Assembly: GCA_030374805.1 (NCBI GenBank)
Contig: JARGSG010000207.1
Span: forward strand, 868,001-932,000
Source: Gracilaria gracilis
Taxonomy: Eukaryota; Rhodophyta; Florideophyceae; Gracilariales; Gracilariaceae
DNA length: 64,000 nt
Direction of reading: 5' to 3'
Position numbers and translations under genes: made by a program. Positions 9,809 through 20,067 of this stretch are shown in pieces (within the stretch, counting starts at the first letter, position 1; every line of letters starts with the position of its first letter). The notes beneath the pieces were generated by a model that was not told the DNA's origin, made no database searches, and saw only the letters and a list, made by a program, of their open reading frames with translations.

Positions 9809-10693
9809 ATGATGCGCTTGCGCGATCTGGAACAGGCGCTGAGCCAAGTGCAGCCGTTCGAGAGCGCGCGCGCCGAGCTGGAGCAGTACAGCACGTCGGC
9901 GCACATCGCGGCGCAGCTGCTACACACAATGCACAGCACGTTCGACGACGTGCGCGACAAGTACGTGTGCGACCTGGGCTGCGGCACGGCCATGCTGAGC
10001 GCGGCAGCTGCGCTGAGCGGCGCGGCGGCGGTGGTGGGCGTGGACGTGGACGGCGCGGCGCTGCGCGTGGCGCGGCGCAACCTGGCGCAGCTGCAGCTGG
10101 CGTCCACCGTGGAGCTGGTGCAGTGCGACGTGCTGCACCAGTTTTGCGCCACACGCGACGGCGACCACGACCACGACGTGCGGCCGTTCGACACGGTGGT
10201 GCTCAACGCGCCGTTCGGCACCAAGCGCCACGGCGTGGACGTGCGCTTCGTGAAGCGCGCGCTGCAGATATGCGCCGGCTCCGTATACAGCATGCACAAG
10301 CGCAGCACGCGCGCGTATCTGGCGCGGCGCTTTGCGCAGTGGCGCGCCACCGCTTCGGTACGTGACGGCGCTCCCCCCCCCCCCCCCCTTCCGCGCGTCA
10401 ACGAGAGCACGACGCGCCGACAGCGAGCTGACCGACGTGATGGGCATGCGCACGCGTTGCGCGCGGCGCGAACGAAAAAGGTGGTGGCCGAGGTGCGCTT
10501 CGACCTGGCGCGCACGCTGTGGTTCCACCGGCGCGACAGCGTGGACGTGCAGGTAGACGTATGGCGGCTGCAGTCGCGCGAGGCGCCGCCGCCGTCGCCG
10601 CCGCCGTCGGCGTCGGCGTCGGCGCTGTGCGACGAGGCGCGGCTGCCGGCGCGCGGGCGGCGCGGGCGACGCGCACGCGCGCGGCGCCGTTGA
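9809..10693 (+). CDS. METTL5: METTL5-type 18S rRNA N6-adenosine methyltransferase (two exons)
   Basis: CDS join(9809..10357,10481..10693), 253 aa. METTL5 with TRMT112 makes one m6A mark near the decoding site of 18S rRNA. Visible motifs: LEQYSTSAHIAAQLL (family LEQYPTRPHIAARML), DLGCGTAMLS (SAM motif I, about 55-64), GVDVDGAAL, FDTVVLNAPFGTK (motif IV, 128-139), SVYSMHKRSTR and, after splicing, VVAEVRFDLARTLWFHRR...VDVQVDV. The 123-bp intron (GTACGT...AAAAAG) is a multiple of three and has no stop, so the gene also reads as one open frame; homology continues smoothly only when it is removed. Motif IV reads NAPF where the family has NPPF. A 30-residue Arg/Ser/Pro tail is extra. It is very GC-rich. 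Confidence 0.88.
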   Translation: MMRLRDLEQALSQVQPFESARAELEQYSTSAHIAAQLLHTMHSTFDDVRDKYVCDLGCGTAMLSAAAALSGAAAVVGVDVDGAALRVARRNLAQLQLASTVELVQCDVLHQFCATRDGDHDHDVRPFDTVVLNAPFGTKRHGVDVRFVKRALQICAGSVYSMHKRSTRAYLARRFAQWRATASVRDGAPPPPPLPRVNESTTRRQRADRRDGHAHALRAARTKKVVAEVRFDLARTLWFHRRDSVDVQVDVWRLQSREAPPPSPPPSASASALCDEARLPARGRRGRRARARRR

Positions 10694-11338
10694 CCACACG
10701 CCGCTTTACAGCGCGCCAAACATACAGCTGCAGGCGCGCGCGCGGATTGAGGAACGCGCACGCGCGCGCTTCTTTCCTCAATACCGCGCCGTTGTTTGGA
10801 GGGGGGGCGCGGCGGCGCGCGCCAATGGCGGCGCGAGTCCTCTCCCGGCGCGCGCGGCGGTTGGCGGCAGCGGCCACTTGTAAGCGCCGCCGCGCGCGCC
10901 TTTCCTCAATGCCGGCGCGCGCGTGTGTACTTGTAAGCTGCGCCGCTGTTTAAACGCGCGCGTGCGTAAAACTAAAAAAGGCGCAAAAAAGGCGTCACGC
11001 GCCGGCGCCCCCCCCGCTGCGCTCGCTGCGTGCGCCCCACGTGCGTTCCGCTTTTGTTGTGCTGCCGATGACCCCCCATTGCGCTCGTCGTCCGCCGCTC
11101 GTGCCTCCCCGCTGCTCCCACGCAAACTCCGTCCGAGCCGCCCGCAGCGTCCAGTCCTCCCCGCCCCCGCCCCCATTCCGCCTTCCCCGTCCACCCCCGT
11201 CCCCCGCTCCCTCCCCCCCCCCCCCCCCCCTCCCCGCTCCCCCGTGCTGCAGCGTCTCGTCTTTCGTGTCGTGCTGAGCGCTCCCATTCCTCTCCCCCCC
11301 TTCCCCCCCCCCCCTCTCCCGTCCCCCGCACGCGCGTC
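10694..11338. other. GC-rich 5' region of the bZIP gene with repeats and C-tracts
   Basis: No gene is supported. It is extremely rich in CG and GCGC. Two diverged direct repeats share the blocks TTTCCTCAAT (10775..10784 and 10901..10910) and ACTTGTAAG (10875..10883 and 10929..10937). Long C/CCT tracts at about 11160..11330 run up to the bZIP start and could form a polypyrimidine 5' UTR or an unusual DNA structure. Confidence 0.55.
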
Positions 11339-12045
11339 ATGCAGGGACTTCCGTTCGACGACGCCGACTTTGTGCCGCCCGTATCCGACCCGCAGCAATG
11401 GATGGTGCCGCATCAGCGCGCACCCCCCGCCGCCGCCGCAGCCGCCACCGTGCCCGACGACGACCTGTACTCCATCGTCGCCTCCAGTCAGCCACCGCTG
11501 GCGCGCTTCTCGCACGCGCTGCCCGCACACCCCGCCACGCCCATCGCCGTGTATCAGCAGCCAGCGGTTTTGGCGCCGCCGCCGCCGCCGCACGCCGCGT
11601 CCAAGCCGCACGCGCTGCATCCGCCCGCGTCGTCGCACCACCACCCCAGCCCGGTGGCGGCTGCCGCCGCTGCTGCTGCCGCCGCTGCCGCCGTGTCGGC
11701 GCCATCCGCGTCGCACAAGTCGCCCGCGCCGCCCACGCCGTTGCATCTGTCGTTGCTGCCCAACCCGCCGTCGCTGTCCGTCGCGTCGCCCGTGTCGCTG
11801 GCGCTGTCCACCTCCGCCGTGGCGCAGCCGCGCCTCAGCCCGAAGCGCAAGCCCGTGCGCTCGGCCGTGGAGGAGGCGCGCCTGCGCGCGCAGCGCGAGG
11901 CGGAGAGCTTTGCGGAGAGCCGCCGCCCGAAGCGTGATCGCACGCTGTCCAGACACTCCGACGTGTCGTCGTGGGTCGATCCGCCTGCAAAGCGTCTGCG
12001 CGCCGATGACACTCCGCGCAGCTCCGACTTCGAGCAGCAGCAGCT

Positions 12046-12078
<33 letters not shown>

Positions 12079-12357
12079 GCTGGCTAGGGCGGGCGAGGAA
12101 TCGGAGGTCGATAAACAGCAGCGTTACAAACGGCGCCTCGATATGAACCGTGAGTCGGCCGCCGTGTCACGCGTGAGACGTCGCGCCTATGTGAAGGAAC
12201 TGGAGGAGCGCTTGGCGGCCGTGGAGGCGGAGAAGCTGCAGCTGGAAGGCAAGTTGGAGATCATGTTGAGTCAGAATGAGTCGTTCAAAAAGCAGCTGGA
12301 GCATCTGTTTATGATGGTGGCTTCGAACCGACGGCCGGCTCCATTTGCATCTTCGCC

Positions 12358-12392
<35 letters not shown>

Positions 12393-12586
12393 CTGCTGCT
12401 GCGCCGGCGCAAGCACATCATCGCTCTACACTGCCTGTACACCCTTCCTCGCATCCCTCTCTCCCTGGTGCTTCTCATTCTGCAAACCACGCTCCCTCCA
12501 GAACTGCTCTCACTTCGGCTGCGGCGCGCCACCACGCGTCGCCAGCGTCGCACGCTGCTCACCATAACACAACTGATGGAATGTAG
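11339..12586 (+). CDS. bZIP transcription factor with poly-Ala and poly-Gln tracts
   Basis: The product is 415 aa. The basic region about residues 265-282 (RRLDMNRESAAVSRVRRR) has the invariant N-x7-R pattern. It is followed by a leucine-zipper coiled coil to about residue 320 (VKELEERLAAVEAEKLQLEGK, then LEIMLSQNESFKKQLEHL). Upstream is a 260-residue disordered region with Pro-rich and poly-Ala runs, a possible basic nuclear signal (PPAKRLRAD) and a poly-Gln run at 12032..12082. A second poly-Ala run and a His/Ser-rich tail follow the zipper. It should dimerise and bind an ACGT-type site; the target genes cannot be read from sequence. Both homopolymer runs are trinucleotide microsatellites, so length variation is likely. 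Confidence 0.9.
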
Positions 12587-14479
12587 GTAGATCACAACAT
12601 TACATTTTCGTGCGATTTTGGACGTGCTTTGGGGTACTTGATGCACGTATGTCCATGTGTGTGCTTTGGTCAACGTTTGATCGCGCGCATTGCTCCCACT
12701 GCTTTGTTTTTTTTGGTGCGCAAACCGCTTTTGTCGCTTTCCGCTTTTGCGTACCAACACTCCGCCAATTGACACCCCAAATTGTTTTCTCTACGCGCTT
12801 CTCGCTGCCAGCAGTTTACAACAGAAATGCGCGTGGTCTGGACAACTTCTCCGCCAAAAGGATTCACAATGCAATTTATTTTTACTGTGAGCAGACAGCT
12901 GCTCAATTTGCTTCCGGCGGCCCGTTGGATACGTAGCTACAATGGGCGGGCGAGGCGCGCAGGGGGGCGGGCAGGCGTGGTGCAAAATGAGTGAGAGCGT
13001 GCAGCGTATGAGCAATTGGCGCGTTGTCCCCCCTCCCCTTCCCTCCGCTCCCCCCGCGCCTAACCTTACTGCACGTGGGCTGCAAGCAGCCAGGCTGCCC
13101 ACCTCTTTTTTTTTTTTTTTTATTATTACTGTTTCCTACCGCTGCAAGTGGGAAATTTAAACAGAGCGGCCAAACTGCAACGTGCGTATGATGGATGTAT
13201 GTGTGTATGGAGATTAGCTTTCATATAATGTTGGCGCAATTAGATACGAAGCGGCTGTTTCCAATGTAATGGCGCAGCTATGATATATATGGCGTGAAAA
13301 CGTGTTTGACAGGCGCGCGATTGTGTGGCAGCCACCGAGTAGAGCTTTTGAGCTCGGCGCAGAAAGTCGTGGAGTGTGGGTAGACGCAAGCGTTTGGTTG
13401 CGTCTGCTTTGGTTGCGTCTACGCAGCAGCAGTGGCGCAGGCGGCGCCAGCCGGGCGGTAGCACGCGAGTGTTTGTTCATACGCACGCGCGTATTTGGCG
13501 GCACCTGTCATCTGTATCAACGTTATCTCAGATATCAAAGTCTCGCCGATTTGGCTTGAGCGGCCGGTTGTCTCGTGCAAACCGGCGCGCGCGCGTTGCA
13601 CGCACCGTATATGTAGTACAGTACATACATATTATGTACGTACACGCTTGCATGCATACCGTTGGTACAGTACCGTCGTACCGCAAATAAAAAAGCAAAA
13701 AGTTTGATAACGCAGTTAGTTTTGATTTATTCTGTATGTTTTCCGTGCCGCGACGGCTTGCTACGCCAGAGGCGCTTGTCATCTTCTTCACCAAGCGCTT
13801 TACGCGCGCTATCGCGACTAGAAGCTTAGATGAGTGCCTTGGTGCAGGTTATACGATTATAGACGAAGGTGTGGCGCCGTCAGTATGACGCACGCCCCTC
13901 TTTTAACAAACAACAGCTCAGGCAACGAAAAAGGAACAAGCGACGTCACACTGTGTGATCATGTAACATAGCGCCGTTGATAACAGTGTACACGGCGGCG
14001 ACGACGACGAGCAGGAGCGTTGTGTAAATGCCAAAGCGATCACGTTAACGGCAGCCGGTGCAGCACACGCAGCCTTGTTTCCGACAAGCCGCCGCACACT
14101 GACAGTCCCCGTGGCCGAAAACACTCTCGCACGCGCAGAGCGCCGCGCCAGCGCGCCGCCGCCGCCACCGCCACCGCCCATCACGGGTAGAGAGAACTGT
14201 GCTTCGCGCAGCAGCTGCGCGTGGAAGAGCACAGCGCGTGCGCCGCCACGGCGGGCGCGCAGCTGGCGCAGCTCCCAACAAAAAATGTAAGCGCGCGCTG
14301 CACACGTGTGCGCATCATGTGGCGCGCCAGCGCGGCCGCACGTGCGTTTGCAACGCGCGCATGTAAGTGGAGCGCGTGTTTAATACGATGCCCACTTATA
14401 ACTTATATAACACGCGCCACGCGTCTTTTCTGCCGCCAGCCGAGCGCCCGAGCTGCTGCCGGCGCAGTGCTGGCGCTTC
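12587..14479. other. Gene-free GC-rich gap
   Basis: About 1.9 kb between the convergent bZIP and MgtC-like genes. It contains a poly-T run (about 13106..13122) and several GCGCGC-rich segments. Open frames of 60-105 codons show only GC-driven low complexity. I see no supported gene or RNA. Confidence 0.5.
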
Positions 14480-14693
14480 TCACTTGACGTCATTGCCGTC
14501 GCCGTGGCAGCTCTGCGCGTCGCTGCTGTTGCTCTCGCCGCTGTTGCTCTCGCCGCCGCCGTCGCCGTCGCCGTCGCGCGCGCGCTGTGCGCCGCTGTCC
14601 ACGTCGCTGCACGCGCTCCTTTCCACCGCGTCGTACTGCCGCGCTCGTTCGTTTTCCCGCCACATCGTGTCACTCTCGTCCTCGTCCTCGTCG

Positions 14694-14729
<36 letters not shown>

Positions 14730-15601
14730 ACCACGTCCTCTTCATCTCGTCGCTTATAAGCAGTCGTAGGGTCGCCGCGAATCAGTTGAAGTGACGAGTC
14801 AAACCGCGCATATCTGGCGATCAGCACCGTAGAAATCGCGCCCGTAAACGACAGCACAAACATGCCACAAGCCGCAGCAATCCCAAGCGCCGCCGCCAGC
14901 CACACCGAAGACGCCGTCGTCAGTCCTCTCGAGTGCTTTGCATTCTTGTGCATAGCACCGGCGCCAAGAAAGCCCACGCTCGACGAGATGGCCGCCGCCA
15001 CTCTGGCGGGGTCCGAGTTTGGAAACGCGATCAAAGCAGTCGACATGAATACAGCCGCGCCTAGACTCACCAGGCTGAACGTTCTCACTCCGGCCAGACT
15101 GTTTGCAGCTCGTCTTTCCATCCCAATCACCCCGCCTACCACCAGCGCCACCAGCAATCTTGCCAGTATTCGTAGCTCGCTCACCAAGTTTCGCGTTGAC
15201 GACAACGACGATCCGCGCTGCAACACGTTGTGAGGCCGCAGTGGCTTCAGTGCTTTCACGTCTTGTTCTTTGCGTTCGGGTTGCCGCCCTCGTGTGTTAT
15301 CGCTTTCGGATGAGTCCCATGTTGAAAACATGCTCATTTCGTAGTCCTTGTCGAATACCACCACGGGCGCCGTGCAGATGCACTTGTGTCCCCGTCTTGC
15401 TGCGCGCGTCATCGACGCCGCCACGGGTTGCTGCTGTGCTTGATACACCCGCCATGTTTCTGCTTTGTGACACTTGTTCACGGCGAGAGCGATTGCGGCC
15501 AACGCCGCCGTCGTCGTCCGTCGTATGTTTACAACCAACTGAGATGCGACGCACACTGGCGCTATTCCAAACGCGCAAGTAGATCCATTCATGATTTGCA
15601 T
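14480..15601 (-). CDS. MgtC/SapB-family membrane protein 1, plastid-type leader, acidic tail
   Basis: The product is 373 aa, with the start at the ATG at 15601 (or 15592, MNGSTCAF). Codons further upstream include a CAA/TTG microsatellite and are unlikely to be coding. The leader is rich in Ser/Thr/Ala/Arg with a Phe at position 11, like a red-algal plastid transit peptide. Residues 146-265 form the MgtC domain: LARLLVALVVGGVIGMERR, GVRTFSLVSLGA, SSVGFLGAGAMHKN, GLTTASSVWLAAALGIAAACG. The membrane domain is well conserved. MgtC was described as an Mg2+ transport-linked virulence factor; its role in algae is unknown, and the soluble C-terminal domain of bacterial MgtC is missing. Instead the protein ends in about 85 acidic residues including an 11-12-residue Asp run encoded by a GTC microsatellite. 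A paralogue lies at 18171..19103. Confidence 0.82.
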
Positions 15602-15782
15602 CCAACCTCTTTTGCGCAGCGAATCAAAGCCGATGTACAAGGAACGTATGCGTAGACTAGCGCGGTCGTGAGAGTTGTTCAAGATATCGATGTACGAAAA
15701 AGCTGTTAGCATGGATCTCGTGCGAAAAATGTCAACGTGATCAACGCGCTCGACGATGCTTGAACCGAAGCACGCATGTCTC

Positions 15783-15784
15783 GC

Positions 15785-15819
<35 letters not shown>

Positions 15820-15821
15820 GC
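15783..15821. repeat. (CAA)n microsatellite
   Basis: About twelve perfect CAA units lie upstream of the first MgtC-like gene. They extend the open frame artificially as a poly-Val run on the minus strand and are probably in the 5' UTR or promoter. Confidence 0.9.
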
Positions 15822-18170
15822 ACCAAAGGTGCAAAGCTACGAGCACTCACAAACCTCACACTCTACGAACCGAAGCACAGCATCTCGCCGAGAGTCGGAC
15901 GAGCTCTCCATGTGCAAACGGGCCTGTGCCACATCGGGCCATTCGCAGTGTGTATTTTTCTGTTTATTCGGCTTGGAAGCTGAGAGTTGCTTGGGGCGCC
16001 ACCATTGGGTGAACAGCTGCCACCTTGGTGAATATACCAGTTTAATTGGCTGGTACATCTGTGACAGTTGAATAGCTGTTCGCCAAGTGTTGCAAACGCA
16101 GATATAACCTCTTCAACCATCTCACGTCACCAATCGTAGATAAAGCTATTATTGATTGTTCTGCAACCCACTTGAGATATCATATCATAGCCATCTCAAG
16201 CTCAATCTATCCCCATAGCAATGTACGATGTGTTATGCTCCCCTCTCCTCCAAACATATGACGCACGTTCATCTAGACAAACAGCAATAAGTAGAAAAGT
16301 TCAGTGTATCTGGACAAGCAACAAGTGTTTTCCATTTGACGTCAAACTTAAAGCCCGGTGCCATTTTAAGAATCTGTGCTGCGCACGCAAGACACACGAT
16401 CATGCCAAATGGTACAAACAAGGCGATAAAACGAGCTACGAGACTGGCTTTCATAATTTATACTCCAGAGTATTCAAACTGAGTAAAGTCACGTCTGCCA
16501 AAACGGCTCACTTAACTCACTCGTTCCTCAATATAGCTTCCCTCAACGGCATATCATTAGGTCTTGCGCCTTTTTGGCAAAGCGGAAAGGGTTCATCTCG
16601 AGTTATCAAGTCGTCAATGACGAGCCTCGATTAGCACACTGGTTCCTTAATTTGGATTACACTGAATTGCACTCGAGGGCAAACAGAGTTAATCTTTCCC
16701 CGTTGTGTTCGAGATTGTCTGTAAACTCCTGTTTTGTGGACGGAGAACAAGCGGTTTATTGCAACTTACAAGCAAAAACTAGTGCCATCCATAAACGAGT
16801 GAGATGGAAAGGCAGTGCCCCCAATGGATATCCTGGTGATGTCCATGGATATTACATGTCTACTTGGAACTATGCACCATCACGGGTGCTAAATTGAACA
16901 GCATCGTGCACATGGCGTTGCAACGCGAGTGGTGACTTCAATTGGCTTCACAGTCCACAATTTCATCACCACAGGTACTACTGGGGTCACAATTTGTTTT
17001 GGATATACTGCATATAAGAAGCGGAAGAAAATAGATGTGTAGGTGTCAACACTTCTCTTCCTTTTCTGTAAACACTTGGAAAAAGACGCGGACAGAGAAC
17101 AGAGACGTGGCGATGGCAACGAGATTCAAAAGCCATACAAAACTCTTCCACTATTTGGCGAGTTGCAACTGAATTGAGGCACGTCCGTCAAAGAGGAGGA
17201 CGACTCGTTCTGGTCTAGAGTGAGCATCTATGATCACGTTCCTTCTTCCGAAATGGGTTCGAAAATCGTAATCCTAGTTTCTGCTAGTCCATTTTCTCTC
17301 CATAATTCATGACTTCACACGGCTTTCCAGGTAGGAACTGGCCTTTTTAGAAGAATCTAGTACCACTTGCCTTTTGCCAATGTCAAGACGCATCCTTGCT
17401 TGGTAGCGCTTCAGGAGAATGAAGTCAGCGAGCGAAACACCCTCCGCGGCGAAGCACCCCCCTTTCCTTGGAGTTGCGAGAGCACAGCCGAACGAAACAG
17501 GTCACCTGATGCAGGTGAGGCATTAGCGGTACTAACAAGGGTGCACATTGTGAACTAACCTTCATTCCTACAAGTACTTGGCCTTGTCCATCGATTGCAC
17601 GCTCGACAGCAAGATATGAATGGTCCTTGTTGCCAAGACCTGAAAATGGGAATTGGCACCTCAGATCCTGCTCATGTAAGCTTTTTAGATTTTCAACAAC
17701 CCTTTCAAAGCATTTACGAGCATGAATTCAAGTTCGCGTGATAAAGGCATGTTTGTAAGGGAAACAACTACTCACGTATCTAGATGCTTAGCAGCCCGAA
17801 ACACATGTTTCGAAGTCATCCGAAAACGCCTTCATATCCTGTTACCTTGCTAGAAACTCTACACCAATGAAGTTAAACGATTTGGAACTCCCTTTTCTTT
17901 GCTTTCAACGCCTTACATTCACCAGTTGATTCAGCACTCTGGTCAAAACCGCAATGAAGCATCTTTCGACAATAACAGCTAGAACGTTACCCTTGTAGCT
18001 CGGCAAACACCGTGCGCGAGAGTCGACGCGTTGAAGCAACCCATACGAGGTGAGGAATGTCACAATACAATTCAGAATAGCGGACGAGGGTCTCTCCCAT
18101 ATTTACACAAGTTCATACAACACACACACCCAGGTGTGTGACAGAAGTTACAGCCGGAGATGCGTGTCCC
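15822..18170. other. 2.3-kb gap, no supported gene
   Basis: Base composition drops back to about average. Short open frames exist, for example a minus-strand 61-codon frame at 16269..16454 with a hydrophobic N-terminus (MKASLVARFIALFVPFGMIV). None has neighbours, splice context or homology I can defend. The region is upstream of the first MgtC-like gene and downstream of the second. Confidence 0.5.
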
Positions 18171-19103
18171 CTACCCATCACCAATATCCGGCTGTCTCGA
18201 AGTTGAGTATGCATCCGAAGAGGATGTAGCCACTTCGGCATACCGCTCGCGTGAGTCTATAGCTTCAGCGCTCGTGTGTCTTACCATGACAGGAACTCTC
18301 TTCCGCTGAAGCGGAGATGTATACTTTTGTCGCATAACATAAACAGCAGCCAAGCAGGATAAGACAGTCATAAGAGACAAACCGGTGCCACAAGCAGTTC
18401 CCATCGCTACGCTAAGCGACACAATCCAGCTCATAGCACCAATATTACGAGGTCGTGGGCGTCTCAGTTTAGCAGCTGTGTAAACACACAGCCCAGAAAA
18501 GATAGAAACAAACGCAACGGCCAAGGAAGGATAAGCTAGAAAAGTGGGCGGGATTGCATCCATACAGGCAAGCACGACGCTCGCAACCGCAGAAGATAAC
18601 GAAATAAGTGTCACGGAACGCACGCCCAGGTTGAGTGCTGTGGCGCTTCGTTCAACACCAACGATAGCACCCAGCAACACCGCGGTGACAAGACGTGTGG
18701 CAAGCGAAAGTTCTCTTCGGGCTTCGTCGATGGGGTCCACGGATTGAATTGGACTCGCGTATTGAGAGGATATTGAATAGTCATGAATGGGAGACTTTGC
18801 CACACCGACGACAGCTAGAGATGATGAGAAGCGATCGGAACTGGCACTTGTGACAAGAACAGGAGCATCCTGAATGGGATTAATATGCATAGGCGACGCT
18901 ATTGTGTGCAGCGGGAGTGCTGTGAGAGCGATTGCTGCAGTGCATAGCACAGCTTTCCGGAGATGATTGGTGAGCGAACATGCCGGCGTGTTGAATGAAG
19001 CTGAACGGGGCCTGGGCAGGAGTGGGGCAGCTCGTTGCAAATTGAGATTAGGCTTGTGGGTTTGGGTGAGGGGAAGAGCGGAGAGAAACGCTGTTTGGCT
19101 CAT
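18171..19103 (-). CDS. MgtC-like membrane protein 2, diverged, plastid-type leader
   Basis: The product is 310 aa. The ATG at 19103 is chosen because it gives a good transit peptide (MSQTAFLSALPLTQTHKPNL) with a Phe at position 6; the frame is open for 275 more codons upstream without recognisable content. Residues 136-260 match the MgtC fold: LATRLVTAVLLGAIVGVERS, LGVRSVTLISLSSAV and a final pair of helices around MSWIVSLSVAMGTACG. The family blocks GFLGAGAI and GLTTAASIW are eroded to IFSGLCVYTA and NIGAMSWIV, so the function may have shifted. A hydrophobic stretch near residues 50-70 ending in IASPM could be a second, thylakoid-type signal; this is inference. It lies 2.6 kb downstream on the same strand as its paralogue. 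Confidence 0.72.
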   Translation of the reverse strand: MSQTAFLSALPLTQTHKPNLNLQRAAPLLPRPRSASFNTPACSLTNHLRKAVLCTAAIALTALPLHTIASPMHINPIQDAPVLVTSASSDRFSSSLAVVGVAKSPIHDYSISSQYASPIQSVDPIDEARRELSLATRLVTAVLLGAIVGVERSATALNLGVRSVTLISLSSAVASVVLACMDAIPPTFLAYPSLAVAFVSIFSGLCVYTAAKLRRPRPRNIGAMSWIVSLSVAMGTACGTGLSLMTVLSCLAAVYVMRQKYTSPLQRKRVPVMVRHTSAEAIDSRERYAEVATSSSDAYSTSRQPDIGDG

Positions 19104-20067
19104 GTTGCACAGTGTGTCATGTAATGAGGTTGGAAGAACTACTAAGCGCAGAGGACGGGTTGAAAAGCGAGTGAGCTGAACGAATGTGGAAGGAAGGCGC
19201 GCTCGACAGACGGACGAGCAATGAGTGTGAAGGCAGCGCCAACAACTGAGAAGCGGCGGCGACGATGAGATAGACGCGAGCTGGAAACAAGCACTTGACA
19301 GACCAACCGGTGGTAGAAACGTACTGAGTGCGCACGCGAAAGCCAAATTAGGGACACGCCGCATCTCCCAAGAAAGTGGCGCGCAAAGCGCAACACCCGC
19401 GCCACGCGTCGTACGTGTTTTCGCAATGCGCTCCGAAATGAGCGGTGAGCGATGCTTGCTCGGTTGTTGCACCAACTGAGCGCCGTGGCGGCGCGCCCCT
19501 GTGCTGCAAAATATCGGAGGCGGGGGGGCCCGTGCGGACGGCTGCGACGGCGGCGCGGTGGCGGCTGTTGTGAAGCGGTGCGCGATATTTTGGTGAGCCA
19601 TTGCAGCGTGCATTTGCATGGGTGGCTGTGGATGGTTGCTCAGCTTGTGTCTCGTCTTTGATGAGGAATGGAGTATATCTCCAGATTTTTTCCAGCCTAC
19701 TGGTCCAACTTGATCTTCTACCAAGCTATTTGCTTGCAAATGCCGGAGCATTTGTTCTGACAAGTGGCGGTGGGCAGAAAAGTACACTACTAAAGTAAAT
19801 CCAGCGCTTACCAGGATAGTAACAAAAAAGTGGTAAGTTACTGAAGCGATTATGATATGCAAGTAAGGTCCGAAACCAAAGGTCCGAAACCAAACGGCGT
19901 TCCAACTTGCAACAAGAACATAATTCAAGGAAGAAAGGCGTTTATGAATGACTGCAAAAGCGATTTCAAATGGGCCAATCTAATATTTCTGATCTAAACT
20001 ATAGCATGTAAACTCTTTGCTTTGATAAACCTGATGCCAACTAAATCCAATAGCAGAACCCGCCTAG
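19104..20067. other. Spacer between MgtC-like 2 and BAR-like 2
   Basis: This holds the 5' flank of the MgtC-like gene and the 3' flank of the BAR-like gene. Long open frames continue on the minus strand but lack recognisable features. A GC-rich patch with GGC/CGG repeats lies at about 19500..19570. A short direct repeat (GGTCCGAAACCAAA) lies at about 19866..19893. Confidence 0.45.

Noticed and set aside
8973-10954. Long open frames on both strands of the GC-rich block (for example 8973..9812 plus, 9490..10761 minus)
   Set aside because: They are antisense or shifted shadows of the rhomboid and METTL5 genes; high GC removes stop codons by chance.
10778-12058. A 426-codon minus-strand open frame opposite the bZIP gene
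   Set aside because: It is Arg/Gly-rich low complexity produced by GC-rich DNA; the plus-strand bZIP signature is unmistakable.
16269-17040. Hydrophobic minus-strand ORF (MKASLVARFIALFVPF) and a possible plus-strand terminal exon ending YKKRKKIDV near 16917..17039
   Set aside because: Each looks faintly real, but they lie on opposite strands, splice partners cannot be identified and no family is recognised.
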